64,000 bases of DNA, taken from positions 310,001-374,000 of the forward strand of contig JAFKLS010000019.1 of assembly GCA_017304675.1 (NCBI GenBank), written 5' to 3'. This DNA comes from Sphingobacteriia bacterium (GTDB lineage: Bacteria > Bacteroidota > Bacteroidia > Chitinophagales > Chitinophagaceae). The notes beneath the pieces were generated by a model. It was not told the origin of the DNA. It did no database searches and worked only from the letters and a program-made list of their open reading frames with translations. Positions 9,465-17,816 of this stretch are shown piece by piece. A program made the position numbers and the translations under genes. Each line of letters opens with the position of its first letter. The stretch's first letter is position 1.

Positions 9465-10457
9465 TTATAAAGAACCGCCTTTTACTAAAATAGACTCTAA
9501 AAAAACTTCTTCTGCCGTTATTTCATCGCCCAGCCTCGACATCATTTGTTTAAACGAAAGTTTGCCCAATTTATGACCACTCGTTTCTACATAGGTAATC
9601 TTGGGATTATACAAAGTAGGCATTAACCCGTTACTGATACCGATCACCGATACATCTTCAGGAACTTTTAATTCCAGTTCATGAATGGCATACATCACTC
9701 CAATCAATATCATATCACCCATACAAAAAATTGCATCCGGTTTGTTTTTTTTGCCAAATGCTTTAAGTACTTCAATCCTGGAAGCTTCCATAAGTTCCGG
9801 CCAGGCCACCTGCAGGTTGGTTTCAGGAGCCAGCTCTCTGAATGTTTCTATAAATGAGGCATGGCGCAACTTACAAATACTTAAATGAGGGTGACCAAAT
9901 AATGCAAGAACATTTTTTTTCTTTTTTTGAATGATGGCTTCGGCTGCCATACGTGCAGCAATTTCGTCTGACAAACAAACTTTATAAAAGCCATGCACTT
10001 CAGGTACCCTATCGAAAAAAACAATAGGAATACCCATTTCTTCCATTTTTTTGAAAGGCTCCATCTCAGAGGTTTCAATTGAAATGGAAGCGAATACACC
10101 AACAACCATATTCTTTCGGAAGATCTTTAAATTATTTTGTTCTACCTCTGAAAGATCTTTGGATTGCATGATTAACAACGAATAGCCGTTCAGCCTGGCT
10201 TCATGTTCTATTGCTGCAATAAATGAGTCGTAAAAAAAATTATCTACTGTTGGAACCATTACGCCCAATACATTACTCTGTTGAGTTCGCAATTGTACAG
10301 CATAGGGATTAGGTTCGTATTCCATAGCCGTAGCCAGTTCTCTTACTTTTTTCTTTGTTCTCTCCGAAATATCCGGATGATTCTTCAACGCCCTTGAAAC
10401 AGTTGATATACTTAATCCAAGTGCTTCTGACAATTCTTTTAAAGTACTTTGACGCAT
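9465..10457 (-). CDS. LacI/GalR-family transcriptional regulator (first paralogue)
   Basis: This 330-residue regulator begins with a LacI helix-turn-helix: TLKELSEALGLSISTVSRAL near residues 5-24, with hinge residues to about 60. The periplasmic-binding-protein-like effector domain starts at NVLGVMVPTVDNFFYDSF. It heads the MFS-trehalase operon and is likely its regulator. The stretch ALGLSISTVSRALKNHPDIS is identical to that of the second LacI protein at 35843-36835, so the two probably recognise closely related operators. The effector is unknown; trehalose, sucrose or a phosphorylated sugar are candidates by context. Confidence 0.88.
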   Translation of the reverse strand: MRQSTLKELSEALGLSISTVSRALKNHPDISERTKKKVRELATAMEYEPNPYAVQLRTQQSNVLGVMVPTVDNFFYDSFIAAIEHEARLNGYSLLIMQSKDLSEVEQNNLKIFRKNMVVGVFASISIETSEMEPFKKMEEMGIPIVFFDRVPEVHGFYKVCLSDEIAARMAAEAIIQKKKKNVLALFGHPHLSICKLRHASFIETFRELAPETNLQVAWPELMEASRIEVLKAFGKKNKPDAIFCMGDMILIGVMYAIHELELKVPEDVSVIGISNGLMPTLYNPKITYVETSGHKLGKLSFKQMMSRLGDEITAEEVFLESILVKGGSL

Positions 10458-10536
10458 CGTTAGTGTTGGGTAGTATTGCTGTAATAGATGTTTGAAATTA
10501 AGTTTTTTCGCTCATAAAAACCAAGCATATTTAAAC

Positions 10537-10568
10537 AAAAAGACCTGCTTTTGATAAGCAGGCCTTTT
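10537..10568 (-). terminator. rho-independent terminator of the TonB receptor gene
   Basis: Read on the minus strand, an 11-bp stem (AAGGCCTGCTT with AAGCAGGTCTT, one G-T wobble) closes a 5-nt loop and is followed by a run of five Ts. It lies about 50 bp past the TonB receptor stop and separates it from the LacI gene. The near-symmetry could allow two-way action. Confidence 0.75.
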
Positions 10569-10615
10569 AAAATCATATCAAACAACTAAGATATTATAAG
10601 TATAATCAGCTATTA

Positions 10616-12823
10616 TTACTCAACCTTTAATTTTAAAGTTATATAATAGGTTCTTCCGTCTGCAGGCAATATGCCTGGGCCAGGATACATTGTTATCCGT
10701 CTACTAAAGTACTTTTCATTCAATAGGTTATTAATTCCTCCACCAAGAGAGCAATTACTATTGAAAGAAAAAGAGCAAGTAAGATCAAATAATTTATATG
10801 ACGGGATCACTCCTATTACGCCATTACTGCTATATATTGTATTTAATGCATCATTATAATATTTGCTTACATAAGTATATTGTAACGAAGTATTTATTTT
10901 TTTAAAAATTACATTTAATCCTATTTTATTATTCCATTCTGGAGTATTCTCAATATAATTACCAGATAAACTTATATTACTTCCTGATTTATTAATTATT
11001 GCATTGGTATATCTACCATGAGTATAGGACAGTGAATTGAAAATAAGTATATCATTATTCTTTTTATTCAAGTTTAGCCATTTCGCAAAAGAAAATTCTA
11101 TAAACGCTTCAAAACCTTTTGAAACTGCATCGCCAATATTGGTTGTTAATAAATTTACAGGGCTAGTTGGTGTATTAATAGAAATTAAACCTGTTCTATT
11201 TCCATAAAATACGTAAAAGAAATTGATATCAAATCGCGCTAAATTTCCAATACTACCTCTGTAGCCTAAATCAATATCATATCCTTTACTGTCTTTTAGA
11301 TTTGTATCAATAGAATCAACCTGGCCAGAGGGGGTGTATGTAGCATACAAATTAGGTCTATATTCCTGAGAAATATTTGCATATAATTGATTATTTCCTT
11401 TTTGCGTATATTGTATGCCTATGCCTGTTAATAATAAATTTCTGTTTGTTAGGTAATATTCGTTAATGTTTCCCGTAATGAATCCACTCATTTCAGACCT
11501 TATAAATTCGTATCTGATTCCTGGTGTAATTGATACTTTAGAACTTATTTGGAATAAATTTTCTGCAAATAAAGCGGCGTTAACAGTCCTAAAATTTAAA
11601 TTGATGGCATAAGGATTTATAATAGTCAAATCAAAATCACTACCAGTTGTTCCAATGCCTTTTTGCCTCCTTCTGGTTATTTCATCAAACAATCTAACTC
11701 CTGCCGCAAGCGAAGAAATTTGCTTGGCAAATTTGTATTGATGTAATAGCCTTGTTTCAATAGTAAGCCCCTGGTAATAATCTCTATCAACTTGTCTAGG
11801 ATTATAAGAGCTTATACTTGTATTGAAAGTGTCCAGAATGTTGGGGTTATTAATAAATTGAACACTGTTACGTTGCCCAAAAAGAAAATGAGAAGTTATT
11901 TGCAATTGGGTGTAAGCTGACAGTGTATATTTAAATATAATAGCAGGGATATTTATTTCAGGATTGAAATAATTCCTTGAACGAAAAGATTGACAATTAT
12001 TCTTTTGAAACTGATCATCAGTTAATCCACCTGCGATTTGTTGCACATAAGCCATTCTAGAGAATTGGAATGCAATGTTTATTTTTTTTGAAAAACTATA
12101 TTTTAAGTCAGCATAATACGCATGATAATTAAATATAGAATTGCTCCTCCAACCATCACCGTGTTTATAATCAAAATATGAATAATAACTCAATTTGTCT
12201 TTTGTTCCACCCAAAGAAAAATAAGCATTAAAAAAATTATTAGAGCCTGCTGTTTGATCAATCTCTAAAGTAGGTGATTGCAAGGCATCCCCTGACTTCA
12301 TAACATAATTCATCATCCCCCCAAATTGACTTCCATATTGTAAAGCAGCAGAACCCCGTATTAATTGTATACTTTGTATTGCTTGCATAGGTGGTGTATA
12401 GTGATCTTCAGGATAACCGAACATATCTGAATTAGTGTTATAACCATTTTGCCTCATATTCATTTCAATTGAACGATGAGAATCTGTTCCTCTTGAACCA
12501 ATATTTATCTGAGTACCCGCTCCATCCATATCCCAAGTTGTTAGTCCTGGTATCTTGGCAAAGATCTGCCTTGTAAGAGCCTGAGACAAATTAGCATTTA
12601 ACTGATTAACTTCAATATAATTTGTTTTTTTACCTGAATAAATATTAGCCCCTTCTGTATTTGGCAAAGTATAATTTTCTTTATTTAATCTTGTATAAAC
12701 AGTGATCGTATCTACTTTCTTATTAAAGACAGTATCGTTATTTAATTTTTTAAAAAATTGAGCTTTACTCTCAAAAAATAATGAAACGAAAATAAATGCG
12801 CATATACATAATCTAAAAAACAT
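10616..12823 (-). CDS. FecA-like TonB-dependent outer-membrane receptor
   Basis: This 735-residue protein starts with a signal peptide ending near SKAQ. A plug domain follows, with FAKIPGLTTWDMDGAGTQIN, GSRGTDSHRS and IQSIQLIRGSAALQYGSQ, then a 22-strand-type barrel ending in an aromatic-rich last strand. The plug resembles ferric-citrate/siderophore receptors (FecA type) rather than SusC: there is no N-terminal carboxypeptidase-like domain. Ligand identity cannot be read; iron chelates are the family norm. It follows the haloperoxidase-like genes on the same strand and ends at a clear terminator, so it may be the last gene of that group. Confidence 0.85.
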   Translation of the reverse strand: MFFRLCICAFIFVSLFFESKAQFFKKLNNDTVFNKKVDTITVYTRLNKENYTLPNTEGANIYSGKKTNYIEVNQLNANLSQALTRQIFAKIPGLTTWDMDGAGTQINIGSRGTDSHRSIEMNMRQNGYNTNSDMFGYPEDHYTPPMQAIQSIQLIRGSAALQYGSQFGGMMNYVMKSGDALQSPTLEIDQTAGSNNFFNAYFSLGGTKDKLSYYSYFDYKHGDGWRSNSIFNYHAYYADLKYSFSKKINIAFQFSRMAYVQQIAGGLTDDQFQKNNCQSFRSRNYFNPEINIPAIIFKYTLSAYTQLQITSHFLFGQRNSVQFINNPNILDTFNTSISSYNPRQVDRDYYQGLTIETRLLHQYKFAKQISSLAAGVRLFDEITRRRQKGIGTTGSDFDLTIINPYAINLNFRTVNAALFAENLFQISSKVSITPGIRYEFIRSEMSGFITGNINEYYLTNRNLLLTGIGIQYTQKGNNQLYANISQEYRPNLYATYTPSGQVDSIDTNLKDSKGYDIDLGYRGSIGNLARFDINFFYVFYGNRTGLISINTPTSPVNLLTTNIGDAVSKGFEAFIEFSFAKWLNLNKKNNDILIFNSLSYTHGRYTNAIINKSGSNISLSGNYIENTPEWNNKIGLNVIFKKINTSLQYTYVSKYYNDALNTIYSSNGVIGVIPSYKLFDLTCSFSFNSNCSLGGGINNLLNEKYFSRRITMYPGPGILPADGRTYYITLKLKVE

Positions 12824-12897
12824 ATAATTAATTTATACTTATTTTTTAAAAATGCTTAACTCATATATCCTCTAAAGCCTAATATCCATTCCTGCAT

Positions 12898-13136
12898 TTA
12901 TGATAACCTTGAGTTAAGTTTTCCCTGAATAGCAATATCTATAGTATCTTGGTGATTGATCACTTCTGTTCCTAAATCTATTCTTTGCTTTTGTTCCGTT
13001 GTTCCCACAAAATGCCTGAATGATTTAAAATAACGGTTATTAATAGTTAATTGCCATTTTGAACTATCGGCAGAATGTTGCTTCATAAAATAAAATATAC
13101 TACGCTAATAACAACGATGCATAGTATTTTTTTCAT
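12898..13136 (-). pseudogene. small secreted protein gene split by a frame change
   Basis: On the minus strand an ATG at 13136 opens a 17-codon hydrophobic ORF (MKKILCIVVISVVYFIL) that looks like a signal peptide. Its TGA overlaps the ATG at 13086 (ATGA) of a 62-codon ORF beginning MKQHSADSSKWQLTINN. Joined, the two would make a normal secreted protein of ~79 residues, so a one-base frameshift (mutation, sequencing error or a translational event) is likely. The family was not recognised. The gene sits between a haloperoxidase-like gene and a TonB receptor, all on one strand. If no frameshift exists, the 62-residue ORF may be a genuine cytosolic protein or spurious. Confidence 0.4.
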
Positions 13137-13169
13137 GATTATTTTTTATGCTTTTGCTCTTATCAATGC

Positions 13170-14726
13170 CTAATGTGCCCCATCTATTTTTGCTCTTGCT
13201 ATTGCATATCCTCCAACATTTTGCCCTACCTGTAATCCAACACTGCAATCGCTCCTGTAATGTATACCACCGGCCAACCTGGAGAAAGATGCTTCTTGTG
13301 CCATTTGCATATATTTATTCGCATTTGCAGGAACAACAAAACTTAATAAGGCTGCAGCCGCACCACTGAATGTAGAATGCCCTGATATGTATGAAGGAAA
13401 ATTGGGAACCCCTGTTAAAGTTTTAATGGCCGGGTTTAGTTGGCAAGGCCTTGGATTATAATAATAATATTTTGTGTTCCAGCAAACAATAGCCGCATCC
13501 ATCAATGTAATGTTTAACAATGCCAGGTTATTGGCCCATCTTACTTCACTAAAGTTAAGATCAATAAAGTCTTCAGACGCAATTGCATTCCAATGGCCCG
13601 GCGGCGTATAAGTACCTGCGCCATCTGCCCAGAACTGAACAATTCTCATGTTCTCTCGAGACGGGTTCTTAACATAGTCATACACTTCCTGTACTTCTGT
13701 TTTCATTTGAACGCTGGAAGTAGAAGGTGGCGGCCCTGGCCGTAATGAAACAATGCTGGCAGAATCAATCAATAAAGATTTTACATTACCAAAAAGTGGT
13801 AGCATTGGCGGACGTTTAGGTGTTTCTAAACTATACCATGGAGTTTCTCCTTTCGAAATAGTATTGTTTTCTAAGTTTGCCCAATCGGTAGGTGTTCCAA
13901 CAGCACTGCCCGCTTTATCTGTTCTTGCTTTAGCAATAAATACATCTGCAATTTGTCGTCCTAAAGATTCTCCTGCAAGAATATCGCTACGGGAAGCTGC
14001 ACCACTCATTACTGCAGCCTGCTCCTGCTCTATTGCCAATTGCTGTACCGCAGATGTTTCGCCGGGAAAAAGCAGGATCATCATTTCTGCAGTAACACCA
14101 GCCAATACAGCAGCTTCAGACGGGTAAGAAGGTAAATTTGTTTTAGAAGCATAGGCTGTAATTGTAGTATCTGTTTTATACGGTGCCTGGCGATTGAATT
14201 TCGTTTTATAATACCAGCAAGCCACCAACGCATCGTACTGTGCGGCAGTAATGTAAGCATATGCCCTTGCAGCATACGGTGGATTGGCAAACGGGAATAA
14301 AGGATAGGCAAACGGATTTGCTGCACTTGGTATGGGATAAGTACCATCAGGGTTTTGATATGGTGGTAAATTATATTTCGCCACCAGTCCGCGTAGAATT
14401 TCATTCCAACGCAACACCCCACCGGCACTCCAATATTTAATTTTGTTTAGTTGATCTGAAGTAAGGTGCTTTTGATATCCTTTTATTTCATTAAGTTCTC
14501 CTATATAGTTTGGTGTTGTTGTTGCCGAAGGGGTGGCTACTGAAAAAGTATCGGGCCTGTTTAACAGAATCGTTTTCCAGGAGCCTGCATTAAGATCCAA
14601 CGAAGCAGGATTCAATGCCGGAAGGTCTGCTGTTCTGTTGCTGATGCTTTTATTACAGGAATTTAATCCGTAAAAAGATAATATTAACAGCAACAACACA
14701 GGTATTGTATAAAATATTTTTTTCAT
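13170..14726 (-). CDS. vanadium-dependent haloperoxidase / PAP2-family lipoprotein
   Basis: The frame is open to 14849, but the ATG at 14726 gives a proper lipoprotein signal (MKKIFYTIPVLLLL, lipobox LNSC) and avoids overlap with the next gene, so 518 residues are called. The C-terminal domain keeps every oxyanion-pocket residue of vanadium chloroperoxidases in order: Lys and Arg seven residues apart in TKYYYYNPRP, Ser-Gly-His in PSYISGHSTFSG, and Arg and His six apart in SRLAGGIHYRSDC. It could be a haloperoxidase or an acid phosphatase; the two share this pocket and sequence does not settle which. It is exported and membrane-anchored, with an OM-protein gene 7 bp upstream. Confidence 0.82.
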   Translation of the reverse strand: MKKIFYTIPVLLLLILSFYGLNSCNKSISNRTADLPALNPASLDLNAGSWKTILLNRPDTFSVATPSATTTPNYIGELNEIKGYQKHLTSDQLNKIKYWSAGGVLRWNEILRGLVAKYNLPPYQNPDGTYPIPSAANPFAYPLFPFANPPYAARAYAYITAAQYDALVACWYYKTKFNRQAPYKTDTTITAYASKTNLPSYPSEAAVLAGVTAEMMILLFPGETSAVQQLAIEQEQAAVMSGAASRSDILAGESLGRQIADVFIAKARTDKAGSAVGTPTDWANLENNTISKGETPWYSLETPKRPPMLPLFGNVKSLLIDSASIVSLRPGPPPSTSSVQMKTEVQEVYDYVKNPSRENMRIVQFWADGAGTYTPPGHWNAIASEDFIDLNFSEVRWANNLALLNITLMDAAIVCWNTKYYYYNPRPCQLNPAIKTLTGVPNFPSYISGHSTFSGAAAALLSFVVPANANKYMQMAQEASFSRLAGGIHYRSDCSVGLQVGQNVGGYAIARAKIDGAH

Positions 14727-14733
14727 AAGAAAT

Positions 14734-15684
14734 TTAGTTTTTGTTAGAAGTGCTGTTAGTAGCTTTTGTTTTATGTATGAAAGAATTTGCATAAAAGCAA
14801 CCAATTGTAAAAGAGGTTGCCTGCCCAACGTTTCGCCCTGCCAACACATAGTTTGCTACCCCTACAAATGATATATGTGTATTAGAAGGAAGTGTATACT
14901 TAATATTCACACCAATGCCGGTGCTATTCATTCTATTGCTGGGAAATGGCATATCATTCTTGCGCATATCAAATCCGCCAAGCGTAGTCATGTTATACAA
15001 AATCGCATCAGCCAATAAATATTTTTTATGAAGGCCAATGGCAAGGTTAAAATTGGCGGCATCAGGTATATTTACCTGATTAGAATACACAATTCCTGTT
15101 GTGTAGTATGAAGTTCTGTCTATGCTAATATTACTACGCCATACATAAGCGCCAGAGAGCCTTATATTCAAATAATTTTTTTGATAATTACTAATAAGTT
15201 TTGTTGAAAAATTGGTTGTGCCCAACCCGATTGATAATGGCAGAAAATCTGCTTCATAATTGGTGGCCGGAGTACTAAACTCCCCCACGCCAAATAAACT
15301 GAGTTTCCCTTTTATAAAAGGTATTGTAAGCGCTTTCCATTTTACAGCAAGGCTTACATCCTGTAGTCCTTTTTGGCCATGCAGTGTGCCGGCCGAGGCT
15401 TTGGTAACCATATAAGGTATACCTGCCATAATATTAACCGTATTCGAAATACCATAATTGCTCATGAACATTAAAGACTGGGTTGTAATACTGCCTATGT
15501 TGGCGTTATCTCTTTTAAAAGTTCCTTCCCAATATTCTTTCCATTGAGAAGATGTGTATGTTAACCCGTTGCACCATTGTTTTTTATTCATCATAATCAC
15601 ATCATCGGTGGTTTGTGCAATGGAAATTGAAGACAACAATAAGCCTATTACAGAAAGGCAGTTGCGCTTTATACTGTTTTTCAT
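14734..15684 (-). CDS. outer-membrane beta-barrel protein of unknown function
   Basis: This 316-residue protein has a signal peptide (MKNSIKRNCLSVIGLLLSSISIAQ) and then alternating hydrophobic/polar strands rich in Gly, Asn and aromatics, as in porin-like barrels of the phenol-degradation 'transporter' type. No enzymatic motif was found. It lies between two haloperoxidase-like genes on the same strand, 7 bp before the first, so it is likely co-expressed and may supply substrate to them. That role is inference. Confidence 0.6.
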   Translation of the reverse strand: MKNSIKRNCLSVIGLLLSSISIAQTTDDVIMMNKKQWCNGLTYTSSQWKEYWEGTFKRDNANIGSITTQSLMFMSNYGISNTVNIMAGIPYMVTKASAGTLHGQKGLQDVSLAVKWKALTIPFIKGKLSLFGVGEFSTPATNYEADFLPLSIGLGTTNFSTKLISNYQKNYLNIRLSGAYVWRSNISIDRTSYYTTGIVYSNQVNIPDAANFNLAIGLHKKYLLADAILYNMTTLGGFDMRKNDMPFPSNRMNSTGIGVNIKYTLPSNTHISFVGVANYVLAGRNVGQATSFTIGCFYANSFIHKTKATNSTSNKN

Positions 15685-15799
15685 TGTAGTTTAATAGAAA
15701 TAGTAAGCTGAAATAATAGAATAAAGGAAGCATTACAGCAAAAGAGTTCCTTTTGCCTAAAGCAATTGATTTTTTATTTGATGAACCAATGAAAAGGGA

Positions 15800-17125
15800 T
15801 TATTTTTTCATCTGTAATTTTTGTACAATATACCCGCCAACTTTAGATCCCATTTCTGTACTCTTGATGCAGGAATTATGAAAGTGTATACCACCATAAA
15901 AACGAGCCCAGTTATTTTCCAGTGCGGCATCTCTGAATGATTTGAACGATCTGTTTTTAATACCAAACTCTAACTCTGTGCTGTCTGTATAAGCAAAATG
16001 ATCTCCAAAAATACTTGTTAAAGCTTCAGCTGCCGATGCTGAAATGGTTGAATGCCCGCATGTATATTCAGGAAACGCCGGAGTTTGTAAATAAGGGCGC
16101 CAATTCATATCGAAATATTTATTAATAACGGTTTCAGGCCTAACAGTATTATAAGTATACTTAGCACTCCAGCATTCAATAAATGCATCGAATAAAGCAA
16201 TACTGGTTTTAGCAAAAGCGTAAGTTGTGGCAGCAAAATCAAATTTCGCTTGCTTACAGGCTATTCCAATAACACTCATCCAATGGCCGGAGGGAGAGAA
16301 TTTTTTGCTTGCAAACATAATATGGCCGCTAACATTCATCTTAAAAGGATTATCATCCCAAAACTCAGCAATATGTTTTTGTTCATCTGTTAAACTGTCT
16401 CCCGCATGCTTAATAGCCATTACTTCTTTGTAATAAACACTGTTTTTATCTGTTATATTATAAGTTGGCGGAGGGCCGGGAGCAAACAAATTCGCACTAT
16501 CAATAACCATTGTTCTAATTTCCTTCCAGTGCGGCTCTGTAGCACTGGCATACATTGGCGGAGTAGGCACCCATCTTCCGGGTATATCCATTACCGTATA
16601 TTTCTCAGCTCCTCTTGTTTGCAAATAATTATCTCCTTTGCTCCATTTAATAATAGCAGCACTAACAGAATCGGCAAAAGTTTTAGATGCTGTTTCAATA
16701 GCAGAGGGTAATCCTTTATTCCTGGCAATTTGTAAAATGCTGTCTCTGTATTGTTTCATACTTCCTTCGGGAAACGTAACTGCTTCCCCAACTTTAATAT
16801 AACTCAGCAGAGAAGCCAGTTCAAAATCTATGGGTTTTGAATGATCGGGCTTAGACATTGCCGGTAACCCTTTTACCTGACCTGCCAGCGATTGATATTG
16901 CTCTGGGTACCCGGCAGCTATTACTTCATAAGCCGCAATAGCAGCATAGGTATAATTTCGTGCAGCAACCATTGGCGGAAAGTTATTCCCCATTACTACT
17001 GTATTTAACTCATGAACTGTATTGGTAAATAATAACGGATCGTGCAGATATATTTTAAAATCGGTCTTAGGCTTACAACTATACAAAAATGCCAATAAGA
17101 ACAGGCATGATAAAATCCTTTTCAT
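15800..17125 (-). CDS. second vanadium-haloperoxidase / PAP2-like lipoprotein
   Basis: ATG 17125 gives the lipoprotein signal MKRILSCLFLLAFLYSC and a 441-residue protein; an upstream ATG at 17149 would add eight odd residues. The oxyanion-pocket residues are kept in spacing: AKYTYNTVRP (Lys/Arg seven apart), then EYTCGHSTIS, then ARFYGGIHFHNSC (Arg/His six apart). One difference stands out: the Ser of the usual S-G-H motif is Cys here. It is a distant paralogue of the 13170-14726 product with the same helical layout. Activity as peroxidase or phosphatase is undecided. Confidence 0.8.
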   Translation of the reverse strand: MKRILSCLFLLAFLYSCKPKTDFKIYLHDPLLFTNTVHELNTVVMGNNFPPMVAARNYTYAAIAAYEVIAAGYPEQYQSLAGQVKGLPAMSKPDHSKPIDFELASLLSYIKVGEAVTFPEGSMKQYRDSILQIARNKGLPSAIETASKTFADSVSAAIIKWSKGDNYLQTRGAEKYTVMDIPGRWVPTPPMYASATEPHWKEIRTMVIDSANLFAPGPPPTYNITDKNSVYYKEVMAIKHAGDSLTDEQKHIAEFWDDNPFKMNVSGHIMFASKKFSPSGHWMSVIGIACKQAKFDFAATTYAFAKTSIALFDAFIECWSAKYTYNTVRPETVINKYFDMNWRPYLQTPAFPEYTCGHSTISASAAEALTSIFGDHFAYTDSTELEFGIKNRSFKSFRDAALENNWARFYGGIHFHNSCIKSTEMGSKVGGYIVQKLQMKK

Positions 17126-17164
17126 CAAGAATAAAAAATTAAATAACATTTAAGAAACCAAAAA

Positions 17165-17752
17165 CTAAATCAATTGCTTGTTTATGAATGCAACGGTTTC
17201 CGGCGGCTGGTCTATTGCCTGCAAATATTGGCTTGCAATAGCTGAGGCTCTGTGAGGAAAATTAATCAAACTAAATGCTAATGCGATATAAGTATCTTCA
17301 AAACTATTTTGTTTAGTGAAATCATCAACAGAAAGTTTTACGGCTTTATGCTGATTGGTATTTGATGATTTTTTGGCTGTATTTAAACTAACAATATCGT
17401 TGGCCATTTTAAAAAATTCGTCCCTTGCATTTTTAATCCCGGTTTTTTCGTGATTGGGAATACAATAGAGTTCTAATGAATCTTTATAGAAACGACGTTT
17501 TACGTATTGATAACTGATACCATTGATATCCACCTCACCTTTTACTTTTTCAAACTTTTCTGAATTGGGCCCGTAAGGTAAACTGAGTGGAACTTTGATA
17601 GACACGAGATCTGATTCGTTATAATCATCCTTATCCAATATTGCCTGAAAAGCTTTTTCTGACCTGTTTTCGAAGTAGTTATAGATAAAACGGTAGCCAA
17701 CCCAGTTAAAGAGTAATACTGCAAGTAATAATATGGCTACTATTTTCTTCAC
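17165..17752 (-). CDS. membrane-anchored protein of unknown function
   Basis: Not recognised. The 195-residue product has one N-terminal hydrophobic segment (MKKIVAILLLAVLLFNWVGY) that may be a signal anchor, then a soluble part with a charged central region and a helical C-terminus containing the repeated-looking SINFPHRASAIAS area. It sits 39 bp upstream of the second haloperoxidase-like gene on the same strand and is probably the first gene of that transcript. Codon use and composition look like the neighbours, which supports a real gene. Confidence 0.65.
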   Translation of the reverse strand: MKKIVAILLLAVLLFNWVGYRFIYNYFENRSEKAFQAILDKDDYNESDLVSIKVPLSLPYGPNSEKFEKVKGEVDINGISYQYVKRRFYKDSLELYCIPNHEKTGIKNARDEFFKMANDIVSLNTAKKSSNTNQHKAVKLSVDDFTKQNSFEDTYIALAFSLINFPHRASAIASQYLQAIDQPPETVAFINKQLI

Positions 17753-17816
17753 AAGCGTTAGTAATTGAAATTACGTATTAAAATGATATAAGTGTGTTTT
17801 TTACACAAAATTTTAA

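Noticed and set aside
15738..15756. GCAAAAG/CTTTTGC hairpin between the second haloperoxidase-like gene and the barrel gene
   Set aside because: AT-rich, short and without a T-run on the transcribed strand; too weak to call a terminator.
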